NCBI RefSeq assembly: GCF_030864355.1
Contig: NC_083398.1
Span: 434,001 to 498,000 of the forward strand
DNA: 64,000 nucleotides
Origin: Cutaneotrichosporon cavernicola
Taxonomy: Eukaryota; Basidiomycota; Tremellomycetes; Trichosporonales; Trichosporonaceae
Direction of reading: 5' to 3'
Shown one piece after another: positions 23,145 to 34,535 of this stretch. Position 1 is the first letter of the stretch; every line of letters begins with the position of its first letter. Both the position numbers and the translations under genes were made by a program. The notes beneath the pieces were generated by a model. It did no database searches. It had not been told where the DNA came from and saw nothing but the letters and a program-made list of their open reading frames with translations.

Positions 23145-24535
23145 CTAGGCGCGTGCACTAGCACTCACAGCCTCTCCGGGGGCCACGTTGTTGTGCATGA
23201 ACGAGTACGAGTCGGCGCGCTCGCGTTCCTTGGGACTAGGAGAGCGGCTGGCGTTGCGTGGACTAGAGGGGGGACTGCGCGCAGTCTGGTCCGGCGTACC
23301 CCGCCGACTAATTGGCGTAGGCTTCCTCCAAAGCCGCCAAAACGGACCTGCGGCGCGCGCTTCCTCGCGCGCCCGCTCCTCGCGTCGCCGCTCAAATGCC
23401 GACCTGTACCGCTTATATCCCTCTTCAAAGTGGCTGCCTACGCGCGACGAGAAGATGAGTTCTCCGCGTGGGTTACTGCTTGGTGGGATTTGCGCCATGA
23501 CTTGCTGTCCGTGACTGACGCGCCGGCCCTTTGGTCCTGGACTCTTTGGGGCGGCGCGCAGGGCTGCTGGAGTGGGTTTGAGAGCGGCCGGTAGAGGAAG
23601 AAGTGATACGAGGGAATACCATGTCGTCGGGGGACGCCGGACGTTCAGGTACATGTTCAATGGGCGGAGAGCCTTGTTGCTGTGCGTTATGTAGGCGTGG
23701 GCGTAACGGATCTTGTCGTCGTGCATCCCACTCGCGAAGAAGAGGGTTAGGGTTATGCCTACGACTGCTAGGGCCGCTTGGAGGGCGCGCAGAGAGACAA
23801 TGTTCTACGGTCAGCGGGCCGGGGCGGCGAGCGCTGGACTTTGGGGGGAACAAGCTGGCTCAGACTCACCTCGGGCGGCCGCGTCAGGAGGCAGTACGCG
23901 CACACGACCAGCACGGCGATGACGGACCATAGGAAGACTGGTATCAGCGTGTTTCTCTTGTCGTCGTCTTCTTCTCCACCCCTCTCTCCACCCCTCTCTC
24001 CACCCCTCTCTCCTCCCCTCTCTCCACCTCTCTCTCCACCCCTTCCTCGTCTCCTCTCCCCGTTCTCAACCTCCTCGCGCCTCGCTCCGCTCGGCACTCG
24101 GCACTCGGACCTGCACTCACTCCGATACCGTCTCCGCCGTCTCCGCAACATCTCCGCATTCATCTTAAGCCGCTCCTCGAACAGCAGGAGGTCGCGATAC
24201 GTCCCGGTATCCGCTGCTGGATGGAAGGGCGCAGCACTCCCCGGCCTGCGGGGCATGGGGCTCGGCGGGCGACCCGGCGCCGACGGCGTCCGTGTCCGTG
24301 TACGCTCCCGCGAGGGGGGCGTAGCAAAGGAGGGTGAGGGTGAGAGTGAGGGGCGGGTTGGGGCTGCGCGGGTGACGGGGTCGACGTCCATCTGGCGTGT
24401 GACGGGGGAATCATGGCGTGTGACATCCACAGCACGGGTGACGGGGGACGTGGAGGGTGTGCCGCGGCCCAGTGAGGTGCGGGAGCGTGTTGTTGGCCCT
24501 GGCCCTTTGGTTGAGGCTGAGGCTGAGGCGCTCAT
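23145..24535 (-). CDS. SPO7: Spo7-like regulatory subunit of the Nem1 phosphatase
   Basis: Three exons: complement(23145..23803, 23870..23937, 24121..24535), about 380 aa. The first about 105 residues are disordered Ser/Pro/Thr-rich. The conserved unit is TYRDLLLFEERLKMNAEMLR, then two membrane helices (FLWSVIAVLVVCAYCLL and ALQAALAVVGITLTLFFASG), then KALRPLNMYLNVRRP, the Spo7/NEP1-R1 layout (the last motif is R-P-x-N-x-Y-x-N-x-R). Nem1-Spo7 dephosphorylates the lipin Pah1 at the ER/nuclear envelope to control phospholipid versus triacylglycerol synthesis. The C-terminus is a longer basic Ser/Arg tail than in yeast. Intron 1 contains CTCTCCACC repeats. Exon boundaries carry about one base of uncertainty at the third exon start. 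Confidence 0.8.
23962..24058. repeat. CTCTCCACCC tandem repeat in SPO7 intron 1
   Basis: Seven or so imperfect 12-nt copies lie inside the first intron (23938-24120). They produce open frames on both strands that are not genes. Confidence 0.8.
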
Positions 24536-24759
24536 TGCATGAGGATGATGAAGAGGTTGATGACCGAGTTCGAGTCCGAGTTGGATGCCAAGCGGTCATT
24601 GCGTTGTGGGGTAGTCCGGATATACCGGATATACTCCCAGTTTGATCCACCCTGCGTCCATGTTGAATACCAGAGACAAAGCACTCCACCACCTCGTGTA
24701 CGCTTCCATTCGGCCTCGGCGGCTGCACCCTCTACCACGATCACACATCGCATCTATAT

Positions 24760-26416
24760 CTACGTCATGGCCGAGATGCCCGCGAGCGGCATCCAGATGG
24801 CAAAGACCGCGGGCCACGCGACGTTTCCCCACGCCTCCCACTCGGCGCGGAGGTCGACGCCCGCAGCAGCTAGGAGGGCGGGGTTCAAGCCTGCAATGAC
24901 AAACTTGCCGGCTTTGGGAAGTGGAGCAAGGAACGTGATGGCCAGGACGGCAAGCAGCAGCGCTTGGGGAAAGTTGACCATGGCGAGGGTGGGGATGAGT
25001 GCACCATACCCCAAATGGGCGAGGGCAGAGAGGGAGCGACGGGCGTCGCCTTTCGGTCTTGGGAGCATAGGTGCGAGGGCGGCGAGGAGCGGCGTGCCAA
25101 CGAGCCACCCGACCGCGCCGAAGAGGAAGGGCGGGAGGAGCCAGAACGCTCCTTCGAGGGGAGCGGGGCAGTCGAATCCCCCAAGAGTGAGAGACGCTCC
25201 AAGAAGCACCGCGGCGGGAAGGTAGTGTCCCACCGGGAGGAAGCGGTCGGGCGCGGGGAGGAGGTAGAAGAAGAAGCTGGCGTGTAGCCGTTCCAGGAGG
25301 TTATTGGCTGAGCGGACAGCGCCCTCGATAATCTTGCCGAGGGAGTAATACCCGTGCGGTCCGTCGGACGGGTGGGCGTAGAATGTCACTGCGTCGATGC
25401 GGTGTTTGGCCAGCACGCCGTGGGCTGCGCTCGGACGGCCCAGCGCGGCGTACTTGAAGTGCTCGACGAGGGTGAGCACGCCGGTGGTGTAAGTGTGTGG
25501 TGCTTGTGGGTCGATCCCGTGTGGTGCGGATTCGGTGCCGCCGAGCCAGCGCGAGACGTGTGCCGCAACGTTGACAATGTCCTGGTTCGGCAGGCGACCG
25601 TTGACGCCCTCTACGCGTCAGCAGAGAGTTGGGCAGATGAAAACTCACCGTAGTACAGCCCGATCGACTTGTAGCTGTGGTAAGGGTAGTCGATGTTGAA
25701 GGCTGTCCAGATGTTTGCGCGGCCGTCATAGTTGCTGATAAAGTCATTCAGGCCGGTGATGTAGCCGTCTCCGACGACGAGGTAGATGTCGAACGCGTAG
25801 TGACCGTGGGCTGGGGTCAGCACGTGAGCGGAGGGATTCAGTGCAAAGGGTAGTGACAAGCCCAAGACCAAACGTGCCTTTGAAGAAAGCGCCGAGGGCC
25901 AACAACAAGCTGGTCCCCCGCGCATTAACCACCCCATCGCGACTCATCCAATTCGCACTGACGAGGATCGCTTCTGTCCCTTCACTCCGCGGCGGCGTAA
26001 CCCGGGCGTAAACACTATCTTCGGTCCGTCCCGCCTCCAACCCGGCCAGCCCAAACTCCTTGACGAAGAAATCGGCACATGCAGCCCAACTGGCATTCCG
26101 ATCCGCCAAGTCTTGGACGCCGACCAAATACGTATCCGCAGCAGCCACGTCGGCCCAGTCCCAAAGAGGCCGGGCACCAGATGGCATGAGTGCGTGTTCG
26201 TCGATGAACGTGGATTTCCATAGTGCGGGAGAGGGGAGGGCTGCGATCCACACTAGGCCAACGACGAGGAGGGATACACTTGGGTTAGATGGTAGACAAG
26301 GGGACGTACCGAATGGTGAAGAGGTGACGCCAGAAGAACGAGATGGCGCGAGCTTGTCTGTTTAGCTTGCGGGAGAGGCGCTTCTGTTCCGCCGTGGAGG
26401 ATATTGGCTCAGCCAT
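24760..26416 (-). CDS. GAA1: GPI transamidase subunit Gaa1
   Basis: Four exons: complement(24760..25610, 25649..25810, about 25869..26278, 26310..26416), about 506-509 aa. An N-terminal basic segment and TM (YVSLLVVGLVWIAAL-type) is followed by a large luminal domain with ILVSANWMSRDGVVNARGTS, HYAFDIYLVVGDGYITGLND, NIDYPYHSYKSIGLYYG, EGVNGRLPNQD and DGPHGYYSLGKIIEGAVRS. Several C-terminal membrane helices complete the protein. The GPI transamidase attaches GPI anchors to proteins in the ER, and Gaa1 catalyses or positions the GPI transfer step. The donor of the second exon is unclear: a GC donor at 25877 and a weak GT at 25868 both keep phase. Confidence 0.92.
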
Positions 26417-26616
26417 GGTGATGGTGTGGGTTTAATGTCGAGGTCATCTCAATGACAGCTCGAAACACCTCCACCGCGTCACCCCGCACGTGGATATACT
26501 TCCGTTTCTCAGGCACAAATGAGGCATATGTTGCACGCGTCTGATTTCAACGCGTCCAACAACAAAACTCACCTCTACTACTCTGTTCCACCGTCTCTTG
26601 TCTCTTGTCCAGCGAG
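26417..26616. promoter_or_regulatory. Divergent promoter GAA1 / RNH202
   Basis: 200 bp lie between opposite start codons and must hold both promoters. No individual site was assigned. Confidence 0.55.
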
Positions 26617-27836
26617 ATGACAGAATACATCGCCGTACTGCCTGATGGTCCGCCACCTTTAATCTCAACTGACAACAGAACTCGACGCCGGCACACCGCA
26701 CACTTATCTCCGCCTTCCCCATCCGCGGTCTGGTGAGCCCATCAGTCATATCATATTGACCAAGGCGCACCACAACTGTACCTACCTACGCCCACTGGGT
26801 TATGCGAGGTATCACGCGTTAGCGGCACTAGGGGCCGCACGTGGTTCGTGGGCGACTCGCTCTCTCGTCCGTTGCCTGTCAACCAAGCTGACACCAGACG
26901 GTGCGATACTGGTACATCATCCCGTCGACCCGGTATTCCTGGCCATTCCACTCGCGCTGAGCTTGCTTCATGTATGTTTTATTCCAAGATGAAAATAGTT
27001 GACCCAAGCCCGACCGCACACACTTCCAGCCCATGGCAGACCTCCTCATCCCGAAATCCAAATCGATCTGCGACTTGCAGCCAGCGTATTCCCCAAGCGC
27101 TCCAGTGGGAGATAATCCCGACGCAGGGAGGCTGATGGAACATAAGCCGTTCCGGCGGGCGTTCCGGGCGTGCTGCGAGCGCAAATGTGAGTTGGCGGGA
27201 GAAGGAGCTGACGGCAGTGGTGGACGCAGCAGAGGGGGAGGGGGGGGCTGGGAACGGGGAAGAGGGTGGGAATGGAGAGGAAGGCGGGAACAAAGCACAG
27301 GACAAGCCCAAACCTGTCGCATATTATCGTCCCTCGCGTGACGCCATGCTCTCTATCGTAAAGGCCAAAGTCGACCGACTTGCCGCCGCCGACAACTTTA
27401 ACAAGTTTGACCACCTTGTACGCGGACTCGGACGGGACGGATTGCTCGAGGCCTCTGCTGATCCCACCCTCGTTCAAGGTTGGCTTACTTGGGTGTTGGG
27501 TGCTAGCTGACACCAGCGGCACGCATCTCTGCTGCAATCGAGCACGTCGCGCAGTACCTTCCTCCATCTCTCCTTGCCTCCCTCTCTTCCTCCTACGAGT
27601 GTGTTACTGCCGTGTTTTCAACTAACCCCAGCTTGGCTGCTTACAACGCATACCTCGCTGACCGTGTCGCTGCCGCGCGCGCAGCCGAGGCGCCCATCGT
27701 CTCGGAGAAGAAGGACAAGGGCACCAAGCGAAAGCTCGCCAAGAGCGAGAGCAGTCGTGGCGTCGAGGCACTCAAAAAGGTCAATACCAACGGAATGGCC
27801 AAGATGACGAGCTTCTTCAAACCAAAGACCAAGTAG
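26617..27836 (+). CDS. RNH202: Ribonuclease H2 subunit B with C-terminal PIP box
   Basis: Eight exons: join(26617..26647, 26679..26732, 26765..26866, 26898..26971, 27030..27186, 27230..27478, 27517..27598, 27632..27836), 317 aa. Features: ELDAGTPHTYLRLPHPRSG and GAPQLYLPTPTGLCEV (triple-barrel region), TWFVGDS, then GAILVHHPVDPVFLAIPLAL, PVAYYRPSRDAMLSIVKAKV, SLAAYNAYLADRV. The tail is a Lys-rich stretch and MAKMTSFFKPKTK, a PCNA-interacting (PIP) type motif like that of vertebrate RNASEH2B. RNase H2 removes ribonucleotides and RNA primers from DNA, and subunit B scaffolds the complex and can tether it to PCNA. Introns are 31-58 nt. The first donor (GTCCGC) is weak. Confidence 0.9.
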
Positions 27837-27905
27837 ATGATGTATCCATATGTTGTACTACAACCCATGCTGCTGTGTAATGCTTGTAATGCGGATCCTG
27901 AATTG

Positions 27906-30320
27906 TCAGTGGCGCGACGACTCGCGCCGGCGTAGAATGGTTGCGCCAAGACTCGAGCTCGCGAGCGTCGAGCCCAGGCTAGAGCCGATGAACCCGCCCT
28001 GGCTGCCTACCGAGCCGATCCGAAGGCGGCGTGTCGGCGACCGCGGCTGTGAGTCGCCGCTTGCCGGGCCTGGAGGGGGGAACGCGAGTGGCCGCCCCGT
28101 CCAGCGGGTCGGTGGAGGTGTAGCGCTCGCCGTGGAGACGAATGACGCGCTACTGCTGCGCGGGTATACGTCCTGAGCGGAGAAGACCACACTCTCCCGG
28201 ATACTTGCGCGATTGCTCCGGTCGTGGTCCTCTTCCGTGTCGCTTTGTACCTCGCTCGCGGGACCGGAATGAGACGTGCTCAGTGGCGGCGTGGGGAGGT
28301 CCTGTGCTGGTGTGTGTGTGGTGTGTACATGTGCGTTGAAGGAGGGAAAGCGGGAGATGGCGGGTGAGTTGGGCCGGTCGGCTAGGACCTCTGGATGTCA
28401 GCTGACATTGGCAAGAGCACTCACGCATGCGCATCGGGCTGACGATGGCGCGCAGGGTCGCGACCTCCTCTTGTACACGCAGCGTCTCGGTCACGATGCG
28501 TCTGGTGTCAGCTTTCCTGAGATCTCGGCAGCTTACACTTCGTTTCGGCGCTCGGACGCGTCGAGTCCCGCAGCAAGGTGGATGACCGCCGCGCGGAGGG
28601 CCGCACACCCATCGCTGTATGCCGAGGGAGGGAGGAGGCGACCGAGGACCCAGTCGGTGTAACTCAGTCTCGGTGGTGGGGAAAGGAAGGATTGAGGAAT
28701 GTGCAGAACCTGCTCGCGTGTGGGAGAGAGTGGGTCTGACGTTGAGGCTATTGTCGCGACAGCCGGGTAAATGACTGGTATAGGTGGCGGTGGGTCCATG
28801 CGCGTGGCGCTTGGTGATGGCGAGCTAGGCGATTCATGTCGGGAGGCTGATCGTGGCGCTGTGAGTGATGGTTCCTGCGCCGTCGGGAGCAAGGGCTCGT
28901 CGAGGCCATCACGCAGGCTCCGGGGTACTATCTGTGTGCGGCGGAGTGACCACAGTTGTGCGCGAAGACCCTCGTTTTCGGCGCTGAGCTCTTCCTGTCG
29001 CCGTTCGAGGGTGGCAAAGCGCGCATCGTTGACTTTGAAAAATGACGAAAGCGCCTCGAACGGACACGTCTTGAGATGGCTCTCGAGCTCGTCGCGGGGG
29101 ACGATGGCGGTGCAGCCTCTACTGCTTTGTGTGCAGGGTACTGGAGCCTTGGTGCATACCCAGCGGTGTACGTGAGCCATTGTCGTCACTGGCGTCAGCA
29201 GAGCCGGCGGGGTTCGCACATTCCACACCGCAGTTTGTGCAGTAGTCACTCTTGTCGGTTTGGGATGCTTGTGGGACACACCCGTGTATGTCCTTGTCCT
29301 TTGCCTCTCGGAATGTCACCGCGACGCCACAGCCGTGGCAATCCATGCGGCGGTGGAAGCACTCGTAGGCGCGGTGGTGGGGTAATCGGTGTCGGGCCAT
29401 CTGGGCGTCAGCCCATCACATTCAACTTGGTCACGCGGATCTCTTCCGGCGCAGAGAGTCAACTCACAGAGAGCCCGCACTCCTTGTCTCCGCAGGTTAC
29501 GATCGCTTGACTGCAGGTACGCAAGTGTGCGAGGAGCAGCCCGCGCTCCATGGTTTTGGCGCAACCGGGTGCCTCACATCGCACCTTGAGCTCGTCGAGC
29601 ATGAGCTGGACTAGGGGCTCGGTGTCGACGAGGGAGGAGAGGGTGAGAGCGCTGCGGTCAATGGGACATGTTGGCGAGTGTGCGAGAGCGCGCGTGATGC
29701 AGTCGCGACAGAAAGTGTGTTTACATGAAGCGGTGGTGACTGGGTTGACGAGAGCCGACTGGCAGATCGAGCAGACCTGGGCGTGAGCAAGGTGGCAACG
29801 ATGACAGTACGACCCCGGAGTGATGCTATCGGGTGCCCCAGGCCTGGGCCTTGGTTCGCCACCGGGGTGCGCCCGTTGAGGAAGGGAGTAGAGACAGTAT
29901 TGGGGGTATCGGTAATGATGCACACTCGCCTGTCACCGGGGGTCTCTGGAGCGGGCGAGTCTGAGGGTGGGGGCGAGACTAGAGCCTCTCTCGTCGCCAG
30001 AGTCATGACCTCTCGTAGCCGCAGGGTGAGACGGCGATAACCCCGTCCTCAATACCGGAGGTGGGAGCGTGCTGTAGTCCTGGCCTTTGACTCGTCGTCC
30101 CAATCATCCAACGTAGGCTGCCTACTCTTGGCATCTTTGGGGCCAGTCCTCGCCCGGCCCGTGCCGCCCAAATCAAGCGCACCAGCCTGCGCCTAACACC
30201 GACGCCCGGGGGCCCGGGGAACCGCGGGGTTGCGGGGTTGCGGGGTGACGGGCAACTCACGAGATTGGGGTCTACGTCCTCGACGTAGTTGTACACGACC
30301 TCGTGGTGGGCCATGGCCAT
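27906..30320 (-). CDS. RING finger / TRAF-type zinc-finger protein
   Basis: Six exons: complement(27906..28390, 28425..28501, 28537..29188, 29229..29400, 29468..29776, 30261..30320), 584 aa, all in phase. A C3HC4 RING at residues about 20-62 (CSICQSALVNPVTTASCKHT, FCRDCITRALAHSPTCPID) is followed by TRAF-type Cys/His fingers: CEAPGCAKTMERGLLLAHLR, ECFHRRMDCHGCG and CTQSSRGCTAIVPRDELESH. A coiled coil follows (FATLERRQEELSAENEGLRA), then a Ser/Pro-rich tail. This is the layout of fungal TRAF-like E3 ubiquitin ligases (similar in design to RNF151/TRAF proteins). Substrates are unknown. The start at 30320 gives MAMAHHEVV; the second ATG at 30314 is equally possible. Confidence 0.85.
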
Positions 30321-30996
30321 GTGTGAGAGAGAGAGAGTTGTTGAGAGAGAGAGAGAGATGAGGATGAGGAAGAGATAGGGGGAGGGGGGTTGGGTGGCCA
30401 TTTGCAATGCCCTTGAACATACCATTAGACAGGGATTGAGGACAACGGTAGGGCGTAGCGAACATAGCCACTCTCTATTCATCTCTCTCCATCCTCCTGC
30501 TCCTCACCCCCGTCTCCTTGTTACACGCCCTCCGACGATGTCTGTTAGAGGGTGCATGCTGGGTGATCGTTGAGAGAGAGAGAGAGAGAGAGAGTTGGAT
30601 ACTGGTTTGATTGTCAGGAGACTGGAGAGAGTGTAAGAGAAAGAAACAAGCGGTCTGTGCCGATTCCTATAAGAGCCCTGCATCAGTGAGCCTCTTATCC
30701 CTGTGGCTTCACAACAAAGTTGTTTGTACGCAACTCGGCATTCCTTTGCAACGCCCTTGTGTCATCATCAAGCCGATGGCAACGGCGGCGTCAAGTAAAG
30801 GCGGCCCGCGGGCCGCGAGCAGCGTGGAGCTTTGGGTTAGCATATTAGCATCGATCAGCGTCAGTCCGCCCCCTACTTCCGCTCGACCCACGTCTTCTGT
30901 TCAATCTGGCACACGCCCCCACAAGACACCTATGCATCTCAGACCCCGACCTTGCCTCCTTTTGCTCCACCCCCCAGTATGCGTGGTTACCAACAA
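30321..30996. other. Intergenic region with GA microsatellites
   Basis: This is the promoter of the RING gene (-) and the 3' side of the Efm4-GlcNAc kinase gene (-). It contains GA runs at 30326-30357 and 30572-30593. An open frame at 30611-31114 (+) is an antisense shadow. Confidence 0.6.
30326..30357. repeat. GA-rich repeat
   Basis: Two (GA)n runs separated by TTGTT immediately upstream of the RING-gene ATG (CT-rich in its 5' leader). A second (GA)11 run lies at 30572-30593. Confidence 0.85.
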
Positions 30997-33040
30997 CTAC
31001 GACGCCTTCTCTACGAGACCCATGACAGCTTCCCCCGCAACGTCCTCAACAACCACAATCTCCTTAAACGTGACCCCTTCACGCCAACAAATCTCCAACA
31101 ACAAGGCGCGGTAATGCGGCTGTCGGAGACATCCGCCTCCGCAAACGAGCATCGGGGCTGAAGCCTTACCCGTCGCACTCAACTTGTCCCCCCGGAGCCG
31201 GTACATCTGATGTACGAGCTGCACAGCGCTCATAGCCAGAGGGGCAATGGCGAGCCTTACAGCCTTCTCAGCGAGTGGGTCCTCTTTGGCCAGCGCTTCC
31301 AGTACCGGTCGAGCGAGAGACGTGACCCTCAACTTTGCTGCGTTGGTCGATTCAATCGGAGTGCCCGGCCCCAGTTCGTGTACTTTACCCAGAACTTCGG
31401 GGGTGGACTTGATGTCAAAGTGGTTCCTGATAGTCGCAGCAAGTTCACCCTCCTCCTCGCCCGCATCAAACGCGTCGACCACGACGCGACACGCCCACCG
31501 CCCTACGTCCCATGCACTCCCGTCGTCGCCAAGGAGGTAACCGTGTCCTCCCCTCCGGGCCGCTTGCGTTACCAAGCCGTCCTTGACTTCCAGGGCGACA
31601 GCGACACTTCCGGTGCCCGCGATTAGCGCGATGCCCCAGGGCACCTTGTGGGTGAGAAGGGCGCCGCCGAGGAGGAGCGCGTCGTTGTGCACCACCGGAG
31701 GTGAGCCGAAGAAGGGCGCAAGAGCCTGAGAGACACGCGACTCGTCCAGAGGCGTGTCGCAACCCGAGATGCCTAGCCAGGTGGATGCAAAGGAGATCGG
31801 ACAGGAGGGGAACGCTCCGAACGTTGGAGTGGGTTCTGGAGCGGGCATACCAGTGACTTTGGCGACCGTCTTGAGTACAGTCTCGACGATGATCTCGGTG
31901 GAGCGCTGCAGTCCCACCTCGGCCAGGTTTGAAGTCGGGCCGAGCGCGCGTGCCACCACGCCGCCCGCGTCCGCGAGGACCACCTCGGTTTTCGTCCCGC
32001 CGCACTGCTGTATCAGTACATTTAATCATGCATCTAATGGGTACTTACGTCTACGCAAGCGTGGAGGGGTCCGATGGAGGGCGCGGTGTCGGAGGAAGCG
32101 TCCTTCTGGAACGCGACAGTGCACACTGTCTGGCCGGTCTTGCCGCCGAACGAGAAAGACGGGTGCGGCACACTCGAGTGGAACCTAAGGCCTGGGGGTC
32201 AACATGACTCGCCAACCAGCGTGGAACCAAAGCTCACCTAGTCCAGGCACGCCAAAGCGGCGCTTCACCTCCTCCTCGGTAAAGTTACAGCTCGTGATGA
32301 GGAAGAACCCTCCGGGCTTGACCAGCTTGGCTACTTGCTCGGGGTACACTCTACTGGGCAACCGTCCTCCCTTCTCCTCAACGAGCTCTTGACTGAGGGC
32401 AAGCGCATCGAAAGTACCTTTATCCATGACGAGGTCCCATTCTTCGGGAATATCGTCACGGAGGAGGTCGGCGACGCGCCATTCACACGTGGTCGGGTTG
32501 ATCACGTCCTCGGGGTCCAGCACGTCCTCGTCTTCCTCCTTGATGGCTGCGCGGCGGGATGATTCAACGCTCGCGCCAAGTTGGACGGCTCCAGACGAGT
32601 AGTCAAGACCGGTGAGGTGGAATGGTTGAGGGTCGGGACCGGGCCAGGTTAGGAAGGAGAGGAGGAGGGTGCCGTTGCCTGAGCCGCATTCGAGGACGCG
32701 GAGAGGGGTGGGAGAGGAAGGGAGGTTCTCGTGTGCCCAGGCACGCATCTTGGTGACGGCGTCGTCGCCGAACCTGGGGTTAGCGAGGGGGGGGGGGAAG
32801 TAGGAGGGGGGTTGGGGGGTTGGGGGGGTGGGGAGGGGGGGAGGGGGGGGGAATAGGGGGAGGCACAGTAACCGGCCGCAGAGGTGTAGAGGGGAAGGTC
32901 GAGAGGCTCACGGAGACTCACCACACCTCGCCCTCGTCGCCAACGTCGTCGAACACGCGATTCTCGCGCTCGTACACCATATCCCAGTGTTCCTTGGTAC
33001 CGAGCTTGCTTGGAGGGAGCTCGTCGTCGCGTTCGGCCAT
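30997..33040 (-). CDS. Efm4-type lysine methyltransferase fused to N-acetylglucosamine kinase
   Basis: Four exons: complement(30997..32007, 32049..32191, 32238..32773, 32922..33040), 602 aa, phases consistent throughout. Residues 1-248 are a complete Efm4 (EF1A lysine methyltransferase): KLGTKEHWDMVYEREN, GDEGEVWFGDDAV, VLECGSGNGTLLLSF (AdoMet motif I), VMDKGTFDALALS, KPGGFFLITSCNFTEEE and the family's C-terminal HPSFSFGGKTGQTVCTVAFQ. A 12-residue linker (DASSDTAPSIG) leads into HACVDQCGGTKTEVVLADAG, the phosphate-1 loop of a BadF/NAGK-type sugar kinase, followed by LIAGTGSVAVALEV, RRGGHGYLLGDDGSAWDVG and LVCGGGCLRQPHY. The kinase frame has no ATG before its nucleotide-binding loop, so it cannot start alone. 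Retaining intron 3 would instead end an Efm4-only protein four codons later (TAG). Efm4 methylates elongation factor EF1A; the kinase half should phosphorylate GlcNAc. Confidence 0.85.
32786..32864. repeat. G-rich tract, potential G-quadruplex, in EFM4 intron 1
   Basis: Runs of 5-11 G separated by one or two other bases occur on the + strand within intron 1 (32774-32921) of the Efm4-kinase gene. The transcript carries the C-rich complement, so any quadruplex would form on the non-template DNA strand or in antisense RNA. Confidence 0.85.
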
Positions 33041-33521
33041 GTTGTTGTTTGTTGTTGATTGTCAAAGTGGAGATTGCTGCAATCCGCGATCCGCTTGAAA
33101 ATGCAAAATATGTTTGGGAGGCGTGGGGGGGAATCGAACTGCCTCTGGCCCGTGCCTGTAGTGACGACTGGTCAGACCTGCTCCACTTGGATATCCGGCT
33201 CCCACCTCCCACCGCAGCGCGTTTGCGCTCATCGGCTGGCCTTTTCCAGACACGTCTGATGCCGGCCGGGTGTGTGAGGATGCAAGTGGATTGTGCCGGT
33301 AGGTCTGTCATTCTACCTGTTGAATAGCATCAGCTCAAGTGTGTCAGAGTCGTGGCAACTCCAATACCGGGACGAGGGCGCGTTCTCGCTTCGAGATGCC
33401 CAGGGAAAATCAGTCCGGAGCGGCTTCGGATTACGTTCTACCAGCGCCACATACCTCAAGTTGTCACAGTACAAAACGCTATTGCTACATGATGCTACAG
33501 GCTACATGATGCTACATGTCT
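33041..33521. other. Intergenic region upstream of the Efm4-kinase gene
   Basis: This is the promoter of the fusion gene and the 3' flank of the first four-TM gene. A degenerate tRNA-like B-box (GTTCGATTCC) occurs on the minus strand near 33127-33137, but no tRNA can be folded. Confidence 0.55.
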
Positions 33522-34333
33522 TCATCGGCTGCGTGCGTTCTCTTCGGGTGGGTGATTCTTTCCCGCGTCCCAGTTCCTCTCTCTCTCGGCAGTCTGAAGG
33601 GATGGCAAGGATGGCAACGGGTGCGGTCTTTCGAGCCGTTCGGTCGTTGGAAGGAGCGAGTATATCTGGGCGTCTACGAGGTCTTTGGGCTGGACAGTCT
33701 GGAGAAACAGCAATGTGTGGTGCCATACTCCCCAACCATGACGTTGTACGACATATATTGTTTCGCCAAGACACACAGCAGCAAAGAGAGCGGCAATCGG
33801 CCATGTAATGGCGAGACTGAGGCGCGTCACCGTACATGGAACGCCTAGTCCTTCACATTCCCAATCTTGGACCCAGAGGGGCTGGTACCACGGCACGGTG
33901 AGGTAGAGGGCGGCGAGGAGGAATCCTAGAAGCGAGAGGGCTGCGGTGGGGAGGACATCATCGCGGACACGCCATCCCCCTCGTCGAGCTGCTAGGCCAC
34001 TTGAGTTAGTCGAGTTGGCGATGCGACGTACAAAGCGAAGAGGTAGGATAGGCATATACCGCCATAGATGATGTGGGCGATTAGGAGGGGACGCCATGTA
34101 TCTCGGATTGGGCTGTAGCGAAAGGACATGAAGTCGAGTGGAGCGAGGAGGGTGACGTTTGTACTGATCATGGTGAGAGTTAGGGCGGTGACGAGAACTA
34201 GGGCGGCGCGCTGTAGGGTTGTGGGGCGGAGGCTTTGGAGCGGGCGGGGGCGTGGCGTGGACGGTATGGACGGTATGGACGGCATGGATGAGTTGGGTGG
34301 CATGGATGGTGAGAGTGCAAGTGCAATGGCCAT
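33522..34333 (-). CDS. Four-TM membrane protein 1 (MARVEL-like topology)
   Basis: Two exons: complement(33522..33999, 34032..34333), 259 aa. After a Ser/Pro-rich N-terminus there are four hydrophobic segments: ALVLVTALTLTMISTNVTLL, LLIAHIIYGGICLSYLFAL, TAALSLLGFLLAALYL and LAITWPIAALFAAVCL. A loop between TM3 and TM4 contains two cysteines in CEGLGVPC, matching the CHGLGKHC loop of the gene at 35786. The tail is a short charged, Pro-rich cytosolic end. No known enzyme motif. It is the first of four consecutive genes with the same topology on the same strand. Function unknown. Confidence 0.78.
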
Positions 34334-34535
34334 GTTGATGAATGAGTGAGCAACTAACTGGGTGAGTAACACGGCGGTGCTAGCGCTCTACTACAGACTA
34401 GTTGAATCGGCGGCCAGATACACTAGTCGAGTGTGCCTGAGTATTCTATTCTAAATACAAAATGGTCCTGAACTTGAAACTTGTATTCAGTCATCCCCAT
34501 TCCTCCCTAGCCTAGCCTCACTCTTGAAACCCCCA

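Noticed and set aside
23778..24542. 254-codon + strand ORF
   Set aside because: Antisense to SPO7 exons and its repeat-filled intron; Ser/Pro and Arg/Gly composition is from the CTCTCCACC repeat.
31466..32029. Alternative GlcNAc-kinase start at an ATG at 32029
   Set aside because: That ATG is in a different frame from the kinase and gives an Arg/Gly-rich shadow protein.
33105..33195. tRNA-like A and B boxes on the minus strand near GTTCGATTCC
   Set aside because: The T stem does not pair (GGCAG against CCCCC) and no 7-bp acceptor stem is found.
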